Of a DNA stretch of 64,000 nucleotides, positions 52,772 to 60,872 are shown in pieces (position 1 is the first letter of the stretch; each line of letters begins with the position of its first letter). The DNA comes from an uncultured Lachnospiraceae bacterium (lineage in GTDB: Bacteria; Bacillota; Clostridia; Lachnospirales; Lachnospiraceae), in contig CAJUSO010000007.1 of NCBI GenBank assembly GCA_910588965.1, forward strand, positions 1 through 64,000. Direction: 5' to 3'. The position numbers and the translations under genes are program-made. Below the pieces are notes generated by a model. It made no database searches and had not been told where the DNA came from. It was given only the letters and a program-made list of their open reading frames with translations.

Positions 52772-53983
52772 ATGGCAATGGTAATCCAACACAATCTTAC
52801 AGCAGTGAATGCGAACAGGCAATTAGGCGTTACAACTGGGGCACAGTCAAAATCATCTGAAAAATTATCTTCTGGTTACAGGATTAACCGAGCAGGGGAC
52901 GATGCGGCAGGCCTTAAGATTTCTGAAAAGATGCGTAGCCAGATCCGTGGCTTGGATAAAGCTTCATCCAATGCGCAGGATGGCATTTCTCTTATCCAGA
53001 CAGCAGAGGGCGCTTTAAATGAAGCCCACAGCATTTTGCAGAGAATGAATGAATTAGCAGTACAGGGCGCGAATGATACAAATGAGGGGATTGACCGTGA
53101 GGCTATCAATCAGGAGCTGGATCAGCTGACGCAGGAGTTGGATAGGATTTCCAGCACAACCCAGTTCAACAAGCAGAATTTGCTGGATGGCAGCTTCCAA
53201 GATAAGAACCTTCATGTCGGTGCGAATGCAAACCAGAAAATACAGATTAGCATTGGGAATATGGATGCAAAAACATTGGGCTTAAAATCTATTACGAAAA
53301 CGATTAATTTTGAAAAACAAACGGGAAGTAAGCCTATTATTATAAAATATGAAGGGATGTCAACTAGTTATAAGAGCGCTTATGCAACAAAAGCTGCCGC
53401 CCTTACAGCAGCTATAAAATCTTTTGCAAAGAAGATAAGCACGAAGTATAATTCAAAGAGTCTGTATACAAAGCAGTTTGATAAAGTTACTGGAAGCGCA
53501 TTTTTTGTAGGGTTAATTGATGGAAAACGTTATGGTACGTCAGCCAGTGTAATTAAGGCGGATATCGGACATGCGATAAGCCAGATGTCGGCAGCATTGA
53601 GGGCGGATTTTGCAAAATATGTGGCGGTTACTGTGACATCTGCCGTTAAAGCGCTCAGTTCTTATACCGTGTCAGGGCAGCAGGTGGCAGTAGATAATTA
53701 CGAAGTTGCAAATGATTCCATTACGGCAATCCAGGAAGCGATTAACAGGATATCTACACAGCGTTCTGCATTAGGTGCAATCCAAAATAGGTTAGAGCAT
53801 ACGGTTGCCAATCTTGACAATGTATCTGAGAATACGCAATCGGCAGAATCCCGTATCCGTGATACAGATATGGCTGCTGAGATGGTTGAGTATAGTAAGA
53901 ATAATATTCTTGCGCAGGCAGGGCAGTCTATGCTGGCACAGGCAAATCAGTCTACGCAGGGCGTATTGTCATTGCTGCAATAA
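52772..53983 (+). CDS. hag: Flagellin, cassette A
   Basis: 403 residues. The N-terminal D0/D1 region (about 1-145; MAMVIQHNLTAVNANRQ, QDGISLIQTAEGALNEAHS) and the C-terminal region (about 315-403; SALGAIQNRLEHTVANLDNV, QAGQSMLAQANQSTQGVLSL) are canonical. The middle (about 170-310) is Lys/Ser/Ala/Tyr-rich and unlike cassette B. At the TLR5-contact loop, Arg90 of Salmonella FliC is replaced by Asn (QRMNELAVQGAN). The start at 52772 follows CAAGGAGG; the GTG/ATG forms upstream lie in the leader. A hairpin follows the stop, before the downstream genes. Confidence 0.97.
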   Translation: MAMVIQHNLTAVNANRQLGVTTGAQSKSSEKLSSGYRINRAGDDAAGLKISEKMRSQIRGLDKASSNAQDGISLIQTAEGALNEAHSILQRMNELAVQGANDTNEGIDREAINQELDQLTQELDRISSTTQFNKQNLLDGSFQDKNLHVGANANQKIQISIGNMDAKTLGLKSITKTINFEKQTGSKPIIIKYEGMSTSYKSAYATKAAALTAAIKSFAKKISTKYNSKSLYTKQFDKVTGSAFFVGLIDGKRYGTSASVIKADIGHAISQMSAALRADFAKYVAVTVTSAVKALSSYTVSGQQVAVDNYEVANDSITAIQEAINRISTQRSALGAIQNRLEHTVANLDNVSENTQSAESRIRDTDMAAEMVEYSKNNILAQAGQSMLAQANQSTQGVLSLLQ

Positions 53984-54006
53984 TATTTTCCAGTGTTCTA
54001 AAAGTG

Positions 54007-54039
54007 CAGGAGGTATGGGGGTAGCCGTACCTCCTGTTT
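54007..54039 (+). terminator. Attenuator-like hairpin after flagellin A
   Basis: CAGGAGGTA pairs with TACCTCCTG around a 12-base loop, followed by TTTC. Weak T tract; probably gives partial termination so flagellin exceeds the downstream products. Confidence 0.6.
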
Positions 54040-54063
54040 CATATGCGACAGGAGAATTTTGTT

Positions 54064-54387
54064 ATGGAAGAGATGTCAAAAGAAATCAGGACAATTATTG
54101 ATACTATATGCGGGGGATTTTATATCTATAAGGATGAAGAGGTGATTGGCAAAGCAAGAAAAGCCGCAGGTAAAATCCAGGAGTACTGCAAGTATTTTCT
54201 TCAGGGAAATATTTTTGGTATGGAAGAAGAAGGATACCGGGAACTGTATCGTTATGTCGTACATGTGCTAGGAGATTTTGTGGAGGCAGCTGAGCAGGAA
54301 GATACCGTGCTGATGCTGGATACGCTTGACTATGGATTGCGGGAGATTATAGATATTTATAAAGAAAATGAAGGGGCGGCGGGATGA
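54064..54387 (+). CDS. Small helical flagellin-associated protein (cassette A)
   Basis: 107 residues, acidic, almost entirely helical. Family unknown to me. Its central part (KIQEYCKYFLQGN, then DTVLMLDTLDYGLREII) aligns with that of the protein at 62124 (KIQEFVQWFMAGT, DNVLMMDALEQGIAGYL), so both are paralogues in the same position between flagellin and Maf. The start at 54064 is chosen because GGAG precedes it; ATG 54043 is not. The end overlaps the Maf gene by four bases (ATGA). A chaperone or Maf adaptor role is a guess from position. Confidence 0.75.
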   Translation: MEEMSKEIRTIIDTICGGFYIYKDEEVIGKARKAAGKIQEYCKYFLQGNIFGMEEEGYRELYRYVVHVLGDFVEAAEQEDTVLMLDTLDYGLREIIDIYKENEGAAG

Positions 54388-56264
54388 AAGAGAAGATTTT
54401 TGAGAAAAACCTTAAGGCAATGGAAAAGTGGTATCCAGATTTTGCGGGGATGATCCGGGAAGGTAAATATGAAGTTGACTGTACACAGGTATGGACAGAA
54501 TATTCCCAAGACGGAGAACTGATTTTCCGTATCGGTTTAAATGGGAGGAAGCTGTATCTTGGTGGAAAGCGTAACGCAGCGGAGCCTGTAGAGATGTGGC
54601 AAGAACGGCTGGGGAATATCCATAAATATGCGCCGGTTTTTTTGTTTGGGATTGGCAGTGGGGCATATCTGAAATCCATCGTCCAAAATTCGCCGAAAGA
54701 AGCGAACATTGTAGTATATGAACCATCTATGGCAATTTTTTTGGAAACTTTAAAAAAGATAGATTTATCAGAGGAAATACAAAATAGGCCTATAGCTTTT
54801 GTAGTGGAAGGGTTAAACGAGGTAGAGTTTGCCCCAGTAGTACAAGGTGTCCTGACTTTGGAAACACTGGAATTTTTTATTGAGGAGGTCCACCCGAATT
54901 ATAAGGCCGCATTTCCCGCTAAATTGACAGAGAGGATGAAACAATTAACAAAACATGCGGATGACTTTTTTGTTAATTTTTATACTAGAAGGCTATTACA
55001 GGAACATGCAGCCCAGAATGTATTGTATAACTTACCATATATAGCAGAAGGCTATAATACAATGCAGCTATCAAAAGTGATTCCTTATAAAGGGGCGGCG
55101 GTCTTGGTATCCGCGGGGCCTTCTTTAGATAAAAATATAGAAGAGCTCAGGAGGGCAAAAAACCATTTGTTTCTCGTAGCTGTGGATACGGCTGTGAAAC
55201 CGCTATTAAAGAGAGGGATTTCCCCAGATGTGTTTATTACATTGGATGGAAGGAAGCCTTTGGATTTATTGGAGGGCGCCCAGACGCTGCCGGTAGTTTC
55301 TAATTCAGTAGCGAGATATGAACTGTTAGACCGGCAAAAAGGGAAGAAGATTTTCTTTTTTGACGGATACCAATTGCCTTTGGATTTATATTTCCAGAAT
55401 GATAAGATGCTTCCAGGTGTGGCTGTCGGAGGTTCTGTTGCCTGCAGCGGTTTTTCCCTATTGTATAAAATGGGATTTGAGACCGTAATTCTTGTAGGCC
55501 AGGATCTGGCTTATACGGATGATAAGTCTCATGCAAATGGGACATTTCAGGAGATAATGCCTTTGGAAAACACAGCCCATATGATACGGGTAAAAGGGAA
55601 TTATCAGGAAACAGTCCCTACATTGACGAATTTAAAAATATATCTGGATTGGTTTGTAAATTACATAAAAGGGGCAAAAAAGCAAGGCAGGTTCCGGGTA
55701 ATCAATGCCACAGAGGGAGGGGCTTTTATTGAAGGAACAGAACTTATGGGTTTAAAAGAGGCATTGGATGAGTGTATAGGGGAAGAAATAGATTTTGCCG
55801 CCCTGGTGGATACTATGGAACCGGCCTTTACCAATGAAGAGAAGAAAAAAGCATTTGATTATTTACAAGAAATACCAAAACAGTTTGAGGAGATTGCAGG
55901 TTTGGCAGAAAAGCTAAACAAAGAATACAGGAAAATAGAAAAGGCAGAAAAAATAGGGAATGGCAATAAGCAGGATTTTAAGAAAATATTAAAAAGAATA
56001 AAAGAACTTACAGAGCAATGTTATGGATATTCTGGATACCAATTAATTGAATCCACATTGGGGACGGCAGAATATATCTTACAGACAGAGTTTTATTATG
56101 GGAAAGATGACATGGATGTGGAGGATGAGATATTGCAGACGGCATGCCATGGGATTACATATAGCGAGGTTTTAGGCGAGTGTGCGAAGCTGATGCAGGA
56201 ACTTTCCTTAAAAATGATAGAACGGGCAGGGAATATATATGCGCAGGGAGGGAATTTATGCTGA
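54384..56264 (+). CDS. Maf/DUF115 flagellin glycosyltransferase (cassette A)
   Basis: 626 residues with the MAF_flag10/DUF115 domain in the centre: AAVLVSAGPSLDKNIEELRR (about 236), then VAVDTAVKPLLKRGISPDVF, ITLDG and VGQDLAYTDDKSHANG (about 370). Maf proteins transfer nonulosonic acids such as pseudaminic acid to flagellin Ser/Thr. It is translationally coupled to the small gene before it, and overlaps pseB by 7 bases, so flagellin, transferase and sugar synthesis form one operon. Confidence 0.92.
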   Translation: MKEKIFEKNLKAMEKWYPDFAGMIREGKYEVDCTQVWTEYSQDGELIFRIGLNGRKLYLGGKRNAAEPVEMWQERLGNIHKYAPVFLFGIGSGAYLKSIVQNSPKEANIVVYEPSMAIFLETLKKIDLSEEIQNRPIAFVVEGLNEVEFAPVVQGVLTLETLEFFIEEVHPNYKAAFPAKLTERMKQLTKHADDFFVNFYTRRLLQEHAAQNVLYNLPYIAEGYNTMQLSKVIPYKGAAVLVSAGPSLDKNIEELRRAKNHLFLVAVDTAVKPLLKRGISPDVFITLDGRKPLDLLEGAQTLPVVSNSVARYELLDRQKGKKIFFFDGYQLPLDLYFQNDKMLPGVAVGGSVACSGFSLLYKMGFETVILVGQDLAYTDDKSHANGTFQEIMPLENTAHMIRVKGNYQETVPTLTNLKIYLDWFVNYIKGAKKQGRFRVINATEGGAFIEGTELMGLKEALDECIGEEIDFAALVDTMEPAFTNEEKKKAFDYLQEIPKQFEEIAGLAEKLNKEYRKIEKAEKIGNGNKQDFKKILKRIKELTEQCYGYSGYQLIESTLGTAEYILQTEFYYGKDDMDVEDEILQTACHGITYSEVLGECAKLMQELSLKMIERAGNIYAQGGNLC

Positions 56265-57253
56265 ATAACAAAACAGTATTGATTACAGGGGGCACGGGTT
56301 CTTTTGGGAATGCGTTTACAAAATATATTTTAACTCATTATAGCCCGAAAAAAATCATTATTTATTCCAGGGATGAATATAAGCAGTTCCTGATGGCCAA
56401 CAATTACAAAGAATATCAAGGCAAATTACGTTTTTTCCTTGGGGATGTCCGGGATAAAGGCAGGCTGCGCCGTGCGTTTGACAGCGTAGACTACGTGGTG
56501 CATGCGGCGGCATTAAAACAAGTACCTGCCTGCGAATATAACCCAATGGAGGCAGTTAAGACAAATATTAATGGGGCAATGAATATTGTGGAGGCGGCGT
56601 TAGACTGTGGGGTAAAACGGGTAGTAGCATTATCAACGGATAAAGCAGTGAACCCGGTCAATCTATACGGAGGGACCAAATTAGTCTCAGACAAGCTATT
56701 CATTGCGGCAAATGCATACGCAGGCATGAAGGAAGTATGTTTTTCCATTGTGCGTTATGGGAATGTGGCGGGCAGCCGGGGCTCTGTCATACCATTTTTC
56801 CAAGATATTGCCGCTAATGGCGGGAAAGAACTGCCTATTACGGACTACCGCATGACCCGGTTCTGGATTAGCCTGGAACAGGGTGTGGAGTTAGTCATCA
56901 AGGCTTTACAGGAAGCCAGGGGAGGGGAAACTTTTATTTCAAAAATCCCTTCCTTCCGTATTACAGATTTAGCGCAGGCAATCCTGCCAGGCTGTGAAAT
57001 GCCGGAAATAGGAATCCGGGAGGGGGAGAAACTCCATGAAATTATGGTAACGAGGGAAGATTCTGCCATGACTTATGAGTATGAAAAGCATTTTATTGTT
57101 TACCCCCACTATAGCTGGTGGGACAGCAAACGGATCCTGCCAGGCGGGGTTAAGGCGCCAGACGGGTTTGAATATAGTTCAGGGACAAATACACAATGGC
57201 TGGATAGGGAGCAGCTCAAGCAATTGCTGCAGGGACAGGAAGCAGTTCATTGA
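56258..57253 (+). CDS. pseB: UDP-GlcNAc 4,6-dehydratase (inverting), PseB
   Basis: 331 residues. A short-chain dehydrogenase with TGGTGSFGNAF near the N terminus for NAD(P), SRDEYKQF typical of PseB, ALKQVPACEYNPMEAVKTNI, and the catalytic Y-x-x-x-K in NLYGGTKLVSDKL. It makes the first step of CMP-pseudaminic acid synthesis. The start at 56258 (GGGAGGGAATTT before it) is chosen over the frame start at 56180, which lies in the Maf gene. Confidence 0.92.
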   Translation: MLNNKTVLITGGTGSFGNAFTKYILTHYSPKKIIIYSRDEYKQFLMANNYKEYQGKLRFFLGDVRDKGRLRRAFDSVDYVVHAAALKQVPACEYNPMEAVKTNINGAMNIVEAALDCGVKRVVALSTDKAVNPVNLYGGTKLVSDKLFIAANAYAGMKEVCFSIVRYGNVAGSRGSVIPFFQDIAANGGKELPITDYRMTRFWISLEQGVELVIKALQEARGGETFISKIPSFRITDLAQAILPGCEMPEIGIREGEKLHEIMVTREDSAMTYEYEKHFIVYPHYSWWDSKRILPGGVKAPDGFEYSSGTNTQWLDREQLKQLLQGQEAVH

Positions 57254-57279
57254 GTATGGGAGGTAAAGGAGAAACAGCT

Positions 57280-57912
57280 ATGGCATATAGGACGGAACAA
57301 GAAGAGTTCTGGAGCGGAGACTTCGGGGAAAAATATGTAGACAGGAATAACAGCCAGGAATTGCTGGCTTCAAACATTGCTTTATTTTCAGAGATTTTGG
57401 ACAGGACAGAAGGGGTAAAGAGTATTATAGAATTTGGCCCGAATATCGGGATGAACTTAAAAGCAGTTAAAACATTGCTGCCAGATGTTTCCTGCAGCGC
57501 AATTGAGATAAACCATAAAGCAGTGGAAGCTTTGCGGGAGGATTCTTATTTTAAGGGCAGTATGGAAATTTTTGAAGGTTCTATTTTGGAGTATGAGGCA
57601 AAAAAACAATATGACTTTGCATTAATAAAAGGCGTCTTAATCCATATCAGCCCAAGTGAACTGGGAAACGTGTATGATAAGCTTTACCATTCATCAGGAC
57701 GGTATATTTGCATCGCGGAATACTATAACCCTGCGCCTGTGACAGTGCAATATAGGGGAAATGAAAACCGTTTGTTTAAGCGTGATTTTGCAGGGGAATT
57801 CCTGGAATGTTATCCGGATATTAAGCTTATTGATTATGGCTTTAAATACCACAGGGATGTCAATTTCCCACAAGATGATATTACATGGTTTTTGATGGAG
57901 AAACAGCAATGA
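57280..57912 (+). CDS. Pseudaminic acid biosynthesis-associated methylase
   Basis: 210 residues matching the SAM-dependent methylase found in pse loci (TIGR03587-like): QEEFWSGDFGEKYVDRN at the N terminus, SAM motif I as IIEFGPNIGMNLKAV, and IKGVLIHISP. It probably modifies a pse intermediate or the finished sugar. AAAGGAG precedes the ATG at 57280. The stop overlaps the pseF start (ATGA). Confidence 0.85.
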   Translation: MAYRTEQEEFWSGDFGEKYVDRNNSQELLASNIALFSEILDRTEGVKSIIEFGPNIGMNLKAVKTLLPDVSCSAIEINHKAVEALREDSYFKGSMEIFEGSILEYEAKKQYDFALIKGVLIHISPSELGNVYDKLYHSSGRYICIAEYYNPAPVTVQYRGNENRLFKRDFAGEFLECYPDIKLIDYGFKYHRDVNFPQDDITWFLMEKQQ

Positions 57913-58631
57913 TTGGCCGGATGGATGGTTCTAAAAGGAAGTCAATCGCCATCATCACAGCCCGCGGCGGCAGCAAACGCATCCCGCGGAAGAATATCAG
58001 GGATTTCTGCGGCAGGCCGATTCTTTCATACTCCATTGAAGCCGCGCTTGCCTCTGGGATATTCCAGGAGGTCATGGTATCTACGGATGATGGGGAGATT
58101 GCAGAGGTTGCCCTGAAAAGCGGCGCGCAGGTCCCTTTCATGCGGGAGGAAGCTACCTCTGGCGATTATTCAGCTACGGTGGACGTGCTTGCCGAGGTGT
58201 TGGGGAAATACCAAGAAAGGGGGCGGCATTTTGATACGGCTTGCTGTATCTACCCGACCGCCCCCTTTGTTACGGCGGAAAAGCTAAGGGAGGCAATGGA
58301 ATTGTTAGAGGGCGGGGATGTGGAGGCGGTAGTCCCGGTAACTGCATTTTCATTCCCGCCCCTGCGGGGCATGTACCTCAGAGAAGGGAAGCTGCAATAC
58401 CATCACCCGGAGTATGCGTCCATGCGTTCCCAGGATATTGAGCCGATGTACCACGATTGCGGCCAGTTTTACTGTTTCAGGCCGGAGGTTCTTTTAAGGA
58501 AGAAGGCGCTAATCACAGAGCATACAAAAGCCATTGTGGTTCCGGAACGGGAAATGCAGGACATTGATACGTTAGAGGACTGGGCGGTTGCAGAGATGAA
58601 ATACCAGTGCATGGCAGGGCTGCGGCTATAG
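57909..58631 (+). CDS. pseF: Pseudaminic acid cytidylyltransferase, PseF
   Basis: 240 residues. CMP-sugar synthetase motif IAIITARGGSKRIPRKNIRD, then AACIYPTAPFV-like (CCIYPTAPFVTAEKL) and QDIDTLEDW at the C terminus. It activates pseudaminic acid to its CMP form, the donor for Maf. Four-base overlap with the methylase gene. Confidence 0.9.
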   Translation: MIGRMDGSKRKSIAIITARGGSKRIPRKNIRDFCGRPILSYSIEAALASGIFQEVMVSTDDGEIAEVALKSGAQVPFMREEATSGDYSATVDVLAEVLGKYQERGRHFDTACCIYPTAPFVTAEKLREAMELLEGGDVEAVVPVTAFSFPPLRGMYLREGKLQYHHPEYASMRSQDIEPMYHDCGQFYCFRPEVLLRKKALITEHTKAIVVPEREMQDIDTLEDWAVAEMKYQCMAGLRL

Positions 58632-58671
58632 GGATGGATCCAAACGCATAAAATCGGAAAGGGAACGGACA

Positions 58672-59187
58672 TTGGAAGAGAGGCATACAGGGGGTAGGGC
58701 GTATGCCCTAAGGCTGGCAGGATGGGAAGATGTGGATTTGCTTTTTTCTTGGGCGAATGAAAGAGAGGTGCGGAGATATTCTTTTTCCCAGGAACCAATT
58801 GGTTATGAGGAGCATTGTGCATGGTTTAAGGAAAAAATGCAGGATAAGGATTCCCAGATTTATATATTCTGTGAGGAAAAGCAGGAAAAAGGAATGCTGC
58901 GCCTGGATTTTTGTGGAAACACGGTGGAAATCAGCTATAGCATAGCGCCAGAAGAGCGTCAAAAGGGGTATGGAAAAGAATTGATACTGCTTGCAGAAAA
59001 GGAAATATGCCAAAGGTTCCAACGTATGAAAAGAGATTTACCGGATATGGGACAGGCATGCCATATAGTTGTAATAAAAGCTAGGGTAAAAGAAGGGAAC
59101 CTGGCCTCTAACCGTATCTTCACAAAATTAGGATATGAGAAATGTAAAGGTGGGTATGAGAAAAGACGGAAAGTAGGTAGGGGATGA
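58672..59187 (+). CDS. pseH: GNAT acetyltransferase, PseH-like
   Basis: 171 residues, GNAT fold: ALRLAGWEDVDLLFSWANE at the N terminus, ISYSIAPEERQKGYGKELI with the acetyl-CoA-binding Q/R-x-x-G-x-G/A loop (RQKGYG) and NLASNRIFTKLGYE at the end. Such enzymes acetylate the 4-amino group of the pse precursor. A TTG start (58672) after AAAGGGAACG is used; no in-frame ATG lies near. It is the last pse gene before cassette B; pseC, pseG and pseI are absent. Confidence 0.8.
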   Translation: MEERHTGGRAYALRLAGWEDVDLLFSWANEREVRRYSFSQEPIGYEEHCAWFKEKMQDKDSQIYIFCEEKQEKGMLRLDFCGNTVEISYSIAPEERQKGYGKELILLAEKEICQRFQRMKRDLPDMGQACHIVVIKARVKEGNLASNRIFTKLGYEKCKGGYEKRRKVGRG

Positions 59188-59387
59188 TACTGGAAAAGAT
59201 ACGTCTATGAGATTAGGAAAGTAGTTTCAGAAAATGAAACGGCTGCTTCGTTGACGGGTATAACCCGTTGTGATAGGATGAAATGAAATCAAAGATGTTT
59301 GGCGTTTTATAAAGAATGCCTGGCTGGCGGTTGGGATCAGCTAATAGAATTCGGCAGATCCGGCCGCTGAATTAATAGAAAGGGATG

Positions 59388-59410
59388 CAACAATCTACTA
59401 CAAATTGTTG
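59388..59410 (+). other. Recombination site 1 of invertible segment B
   Basis: CAACAATCT, core ACTAC, AAATTGTTG. It lies in a longer imperfect stem (from about 59379 to 59419). It matches site 2 (60203-60225) at 22 of 23 positions, in inverted orientation. Its arms equal those of segment A, the core differs. The rest of 59188-59387 shows no gene. Confidence 0.85.
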
Positions 59411-59429
59411 CATCCCTTTTACACTTACT

Positions 59430-59455
59430 ATATCGTACAGAACCCAAAATACTTA
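59430..59455 (-). promoter_or_regulatory. Sigma-D promoter inside segment B, pointing outward
   Basis: On the minus strand TAAG (plus 59452-59455), 14 bases, TACGATAT (plus 59430-59437), as in segment A. It fires away from csrA-flagellin B into the site-1 stem. Inversion would bring it to face csrA B. Confidence 0.7.
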
Positions 59456-59583
59456 ACAGGGAAATTGAAATTTCTTAAATTTCCTGTCTGGCAGTTCTTG
59501 CCAACCTTTCCAAGGAGCACTTATTTTCTGGCAGCTGTGGGGATCCAAGATAGCGGGAAGGGACTTATGTATTATATCCGCTG

Positions 59584-60162
59584 TCAGAGGTTTACTTCCA
59601 GGAAAACCTGGTCTATATCGTCTTGTTCAATCCCCAGGTAGCGTTTTGTAATCTGAAAGGAGGAATGGTTGAAAATCTTCATTAGGACAGCCGGCTGCAC
59701 ACCCATTTTCCAGGCATGGTAGCCAAAGGTCTTGCGCAGCGTATGGCAGCTGATTTCCGTCTCGAAGTGCAGTTCCTGCCCGGCAGATTTTAAGGCACGG
59801 TAGGCCTGGCAGCGGCTTAAGTGTTTCTTCCCATCCCGCCCCGGGAACAGGAAATCTTCTTCCTTTATGTTGGGGAGGCTGTTTTTGTAGAGGGTCAGCG
59901 CCTGGGCAGCGTTTTTGTTCAAGGCGTTCTGGGTTTTCTTGCCGGTTTTGCTTTCAATAATCGTGATATGCCGACGGAGGCGGTTGGTCCTGAAATTATA
60001 GATGTCCCCCCAGGTTAAGGAGAGCAGGTCGCTAATCCGGATGGCTGTATTAATGCCCAGGCATACCATGGCATAGTTACGCAGGTTAGGCTTGTCATGA
60101 AGGAAATAGCGTTTCAGCGCCTCGATTTCTTCAACTTTGCGGATGGGTTGTGTTGTGCCCAT
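59584..60162 (-). CDS. FimB-sized tyrosine recombinase of cassette B
   Basis: 192 residues, catalytic-domain only, paralogue of the protein at 51438. R42, K72, H140, R143, H166 and Y175 are all present (IRISDLL, ESKTGK, CHTLRKTFG, FNHSSF, KRYLGIEQ). The start at 60162 corresponds to that of the A paralogue and follows AGGAGG; the longer frame to 60267 runs through site 2 and is not used. Differences to A fall between residues 55-65 and 95-115, which might include DNA-contact positions for the different core. Confidence 0.92.
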   Translation of the reverse strand: MGTTQPIRKVEEIEALKRYFLHDKPNLRNYAMVCLGINTAIRISDLLSLTWGDIYNFRTNRLRRHITIIESKTGKKTQNALNKNAAQALTLYKNSLPNIKEEDFLFPGRDGKKHLSRCQAYRALKSAGQELHFETEISCHTLRKTFGYHAWKMGVQPAVLMKIFNHSSFQITKRYLGIEQDDIDQVFLEVNL

Positions 60163-60202
60163 AATGGAACCTCCTATTCTTATCTGGTTTTGTAGTATCA
60201 TG

Positions 60203-60225
60203 CAACAATTTGTAGTAAATTGTTG
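60203..60225 (-). other. Recombination site 2 of invertible segment B
   Basis: On the minus strand CAACAATTT, core ACTAC, AAATTGTTG, inverted to site 1 with one mismatch. The enclosed segment is 838 bp. It lies 56 bases before the csrA B start. Confidence 0.85.
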
Positions 60226-60281
60226 AATCCTGGCATACAGGCATTCATATGGGAGATGGAGTTGCAAACAAGGAGGTTCCT

Positions 60282-60596
60282 ATGCTGAAATTAACAGTGA
60301 AGGCAGGCGAGTACCTGCTGGTAGGGGATGACATCAAAGTGGTATTCACCGGGGGCAGCGCGAATAACATGCATGTCTTAGTGGATGCACCTAGGTCTAT
60401 GAACATCGTGCGCAGCACGGCCTTGGAGAAATACGGCATGGCAGCAGGGCCTGGGAATGAAGTGAAGCACCACAAGGATAGGGAACTGTCGCCAGAGGCC
60501 AAGGAAAAGATTAAAGCCATCCTCATGGAAGAGCGGAAGAGGGCAAAGAGGGAAGAGGCAGCAAGGAATAACCCGTTGAGAAGGTATGGCGGGTAA
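60282..60596 (+). CDS. csrA: CsrA-family translational regulator, long form (cassette B)
   Basis: 104 residues, identical in sequence to the product of the gene at 52181, including Arg44 and the charged tail. AACAAGGAGG precedes the start. As in cassette A, the gene stands alone between site 2 and the flagellin leader, with no promoter of its own seen. Two identical csrA copies mean each cassette would carry its own dose of the same flagellin repressor. Confidence 0.88.
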   Translation: MLKLTVKAGEYLLVGDDIKVVFTGGSANNMHVLVDAPRSMNIVRSTALEKYGMAAGPGNEVKHHKDRELSPEAKEKIKAILMEERKRAKREEAARNNPLRRYGG

Positions 60597-60872
60597 GGCA
60601 TGGGTAGGGATAGGTAATATGCAGGGATGCCTAGGGTTCCTGCTTATTATAAATAGCCAATCCGCAGGGCGGGGAGGCTTTGTGGAAGCCAATTTGCACA
60701 GCTTGGCTTATCATGGAAAAGCTGCTGTGTGAAGAGGAAAGAGTTAAAACATAAATGTGCGCAAACGGATTTGCGGCATGGCTGTTGGCTTGCAAAGCAA
60801 GTGGCAGTAACAGGCCTGCTGAAGGGAAGCCATAAATAGGCAGGCATATCAAAAACAAGGAGGAAAAATATT
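60597..60872 (+). promoter_or_regulatory. Flagellin leader with candidate CsrA sites (cassette B)
   Basis: Copy of 52496-52771 at an exact offset of 8101 bases. ATGCAGGGATGC is at 60619-60630 and AAACAAGGAGGA overlaps the flagellin ribosome site. Confidence 0.6.
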
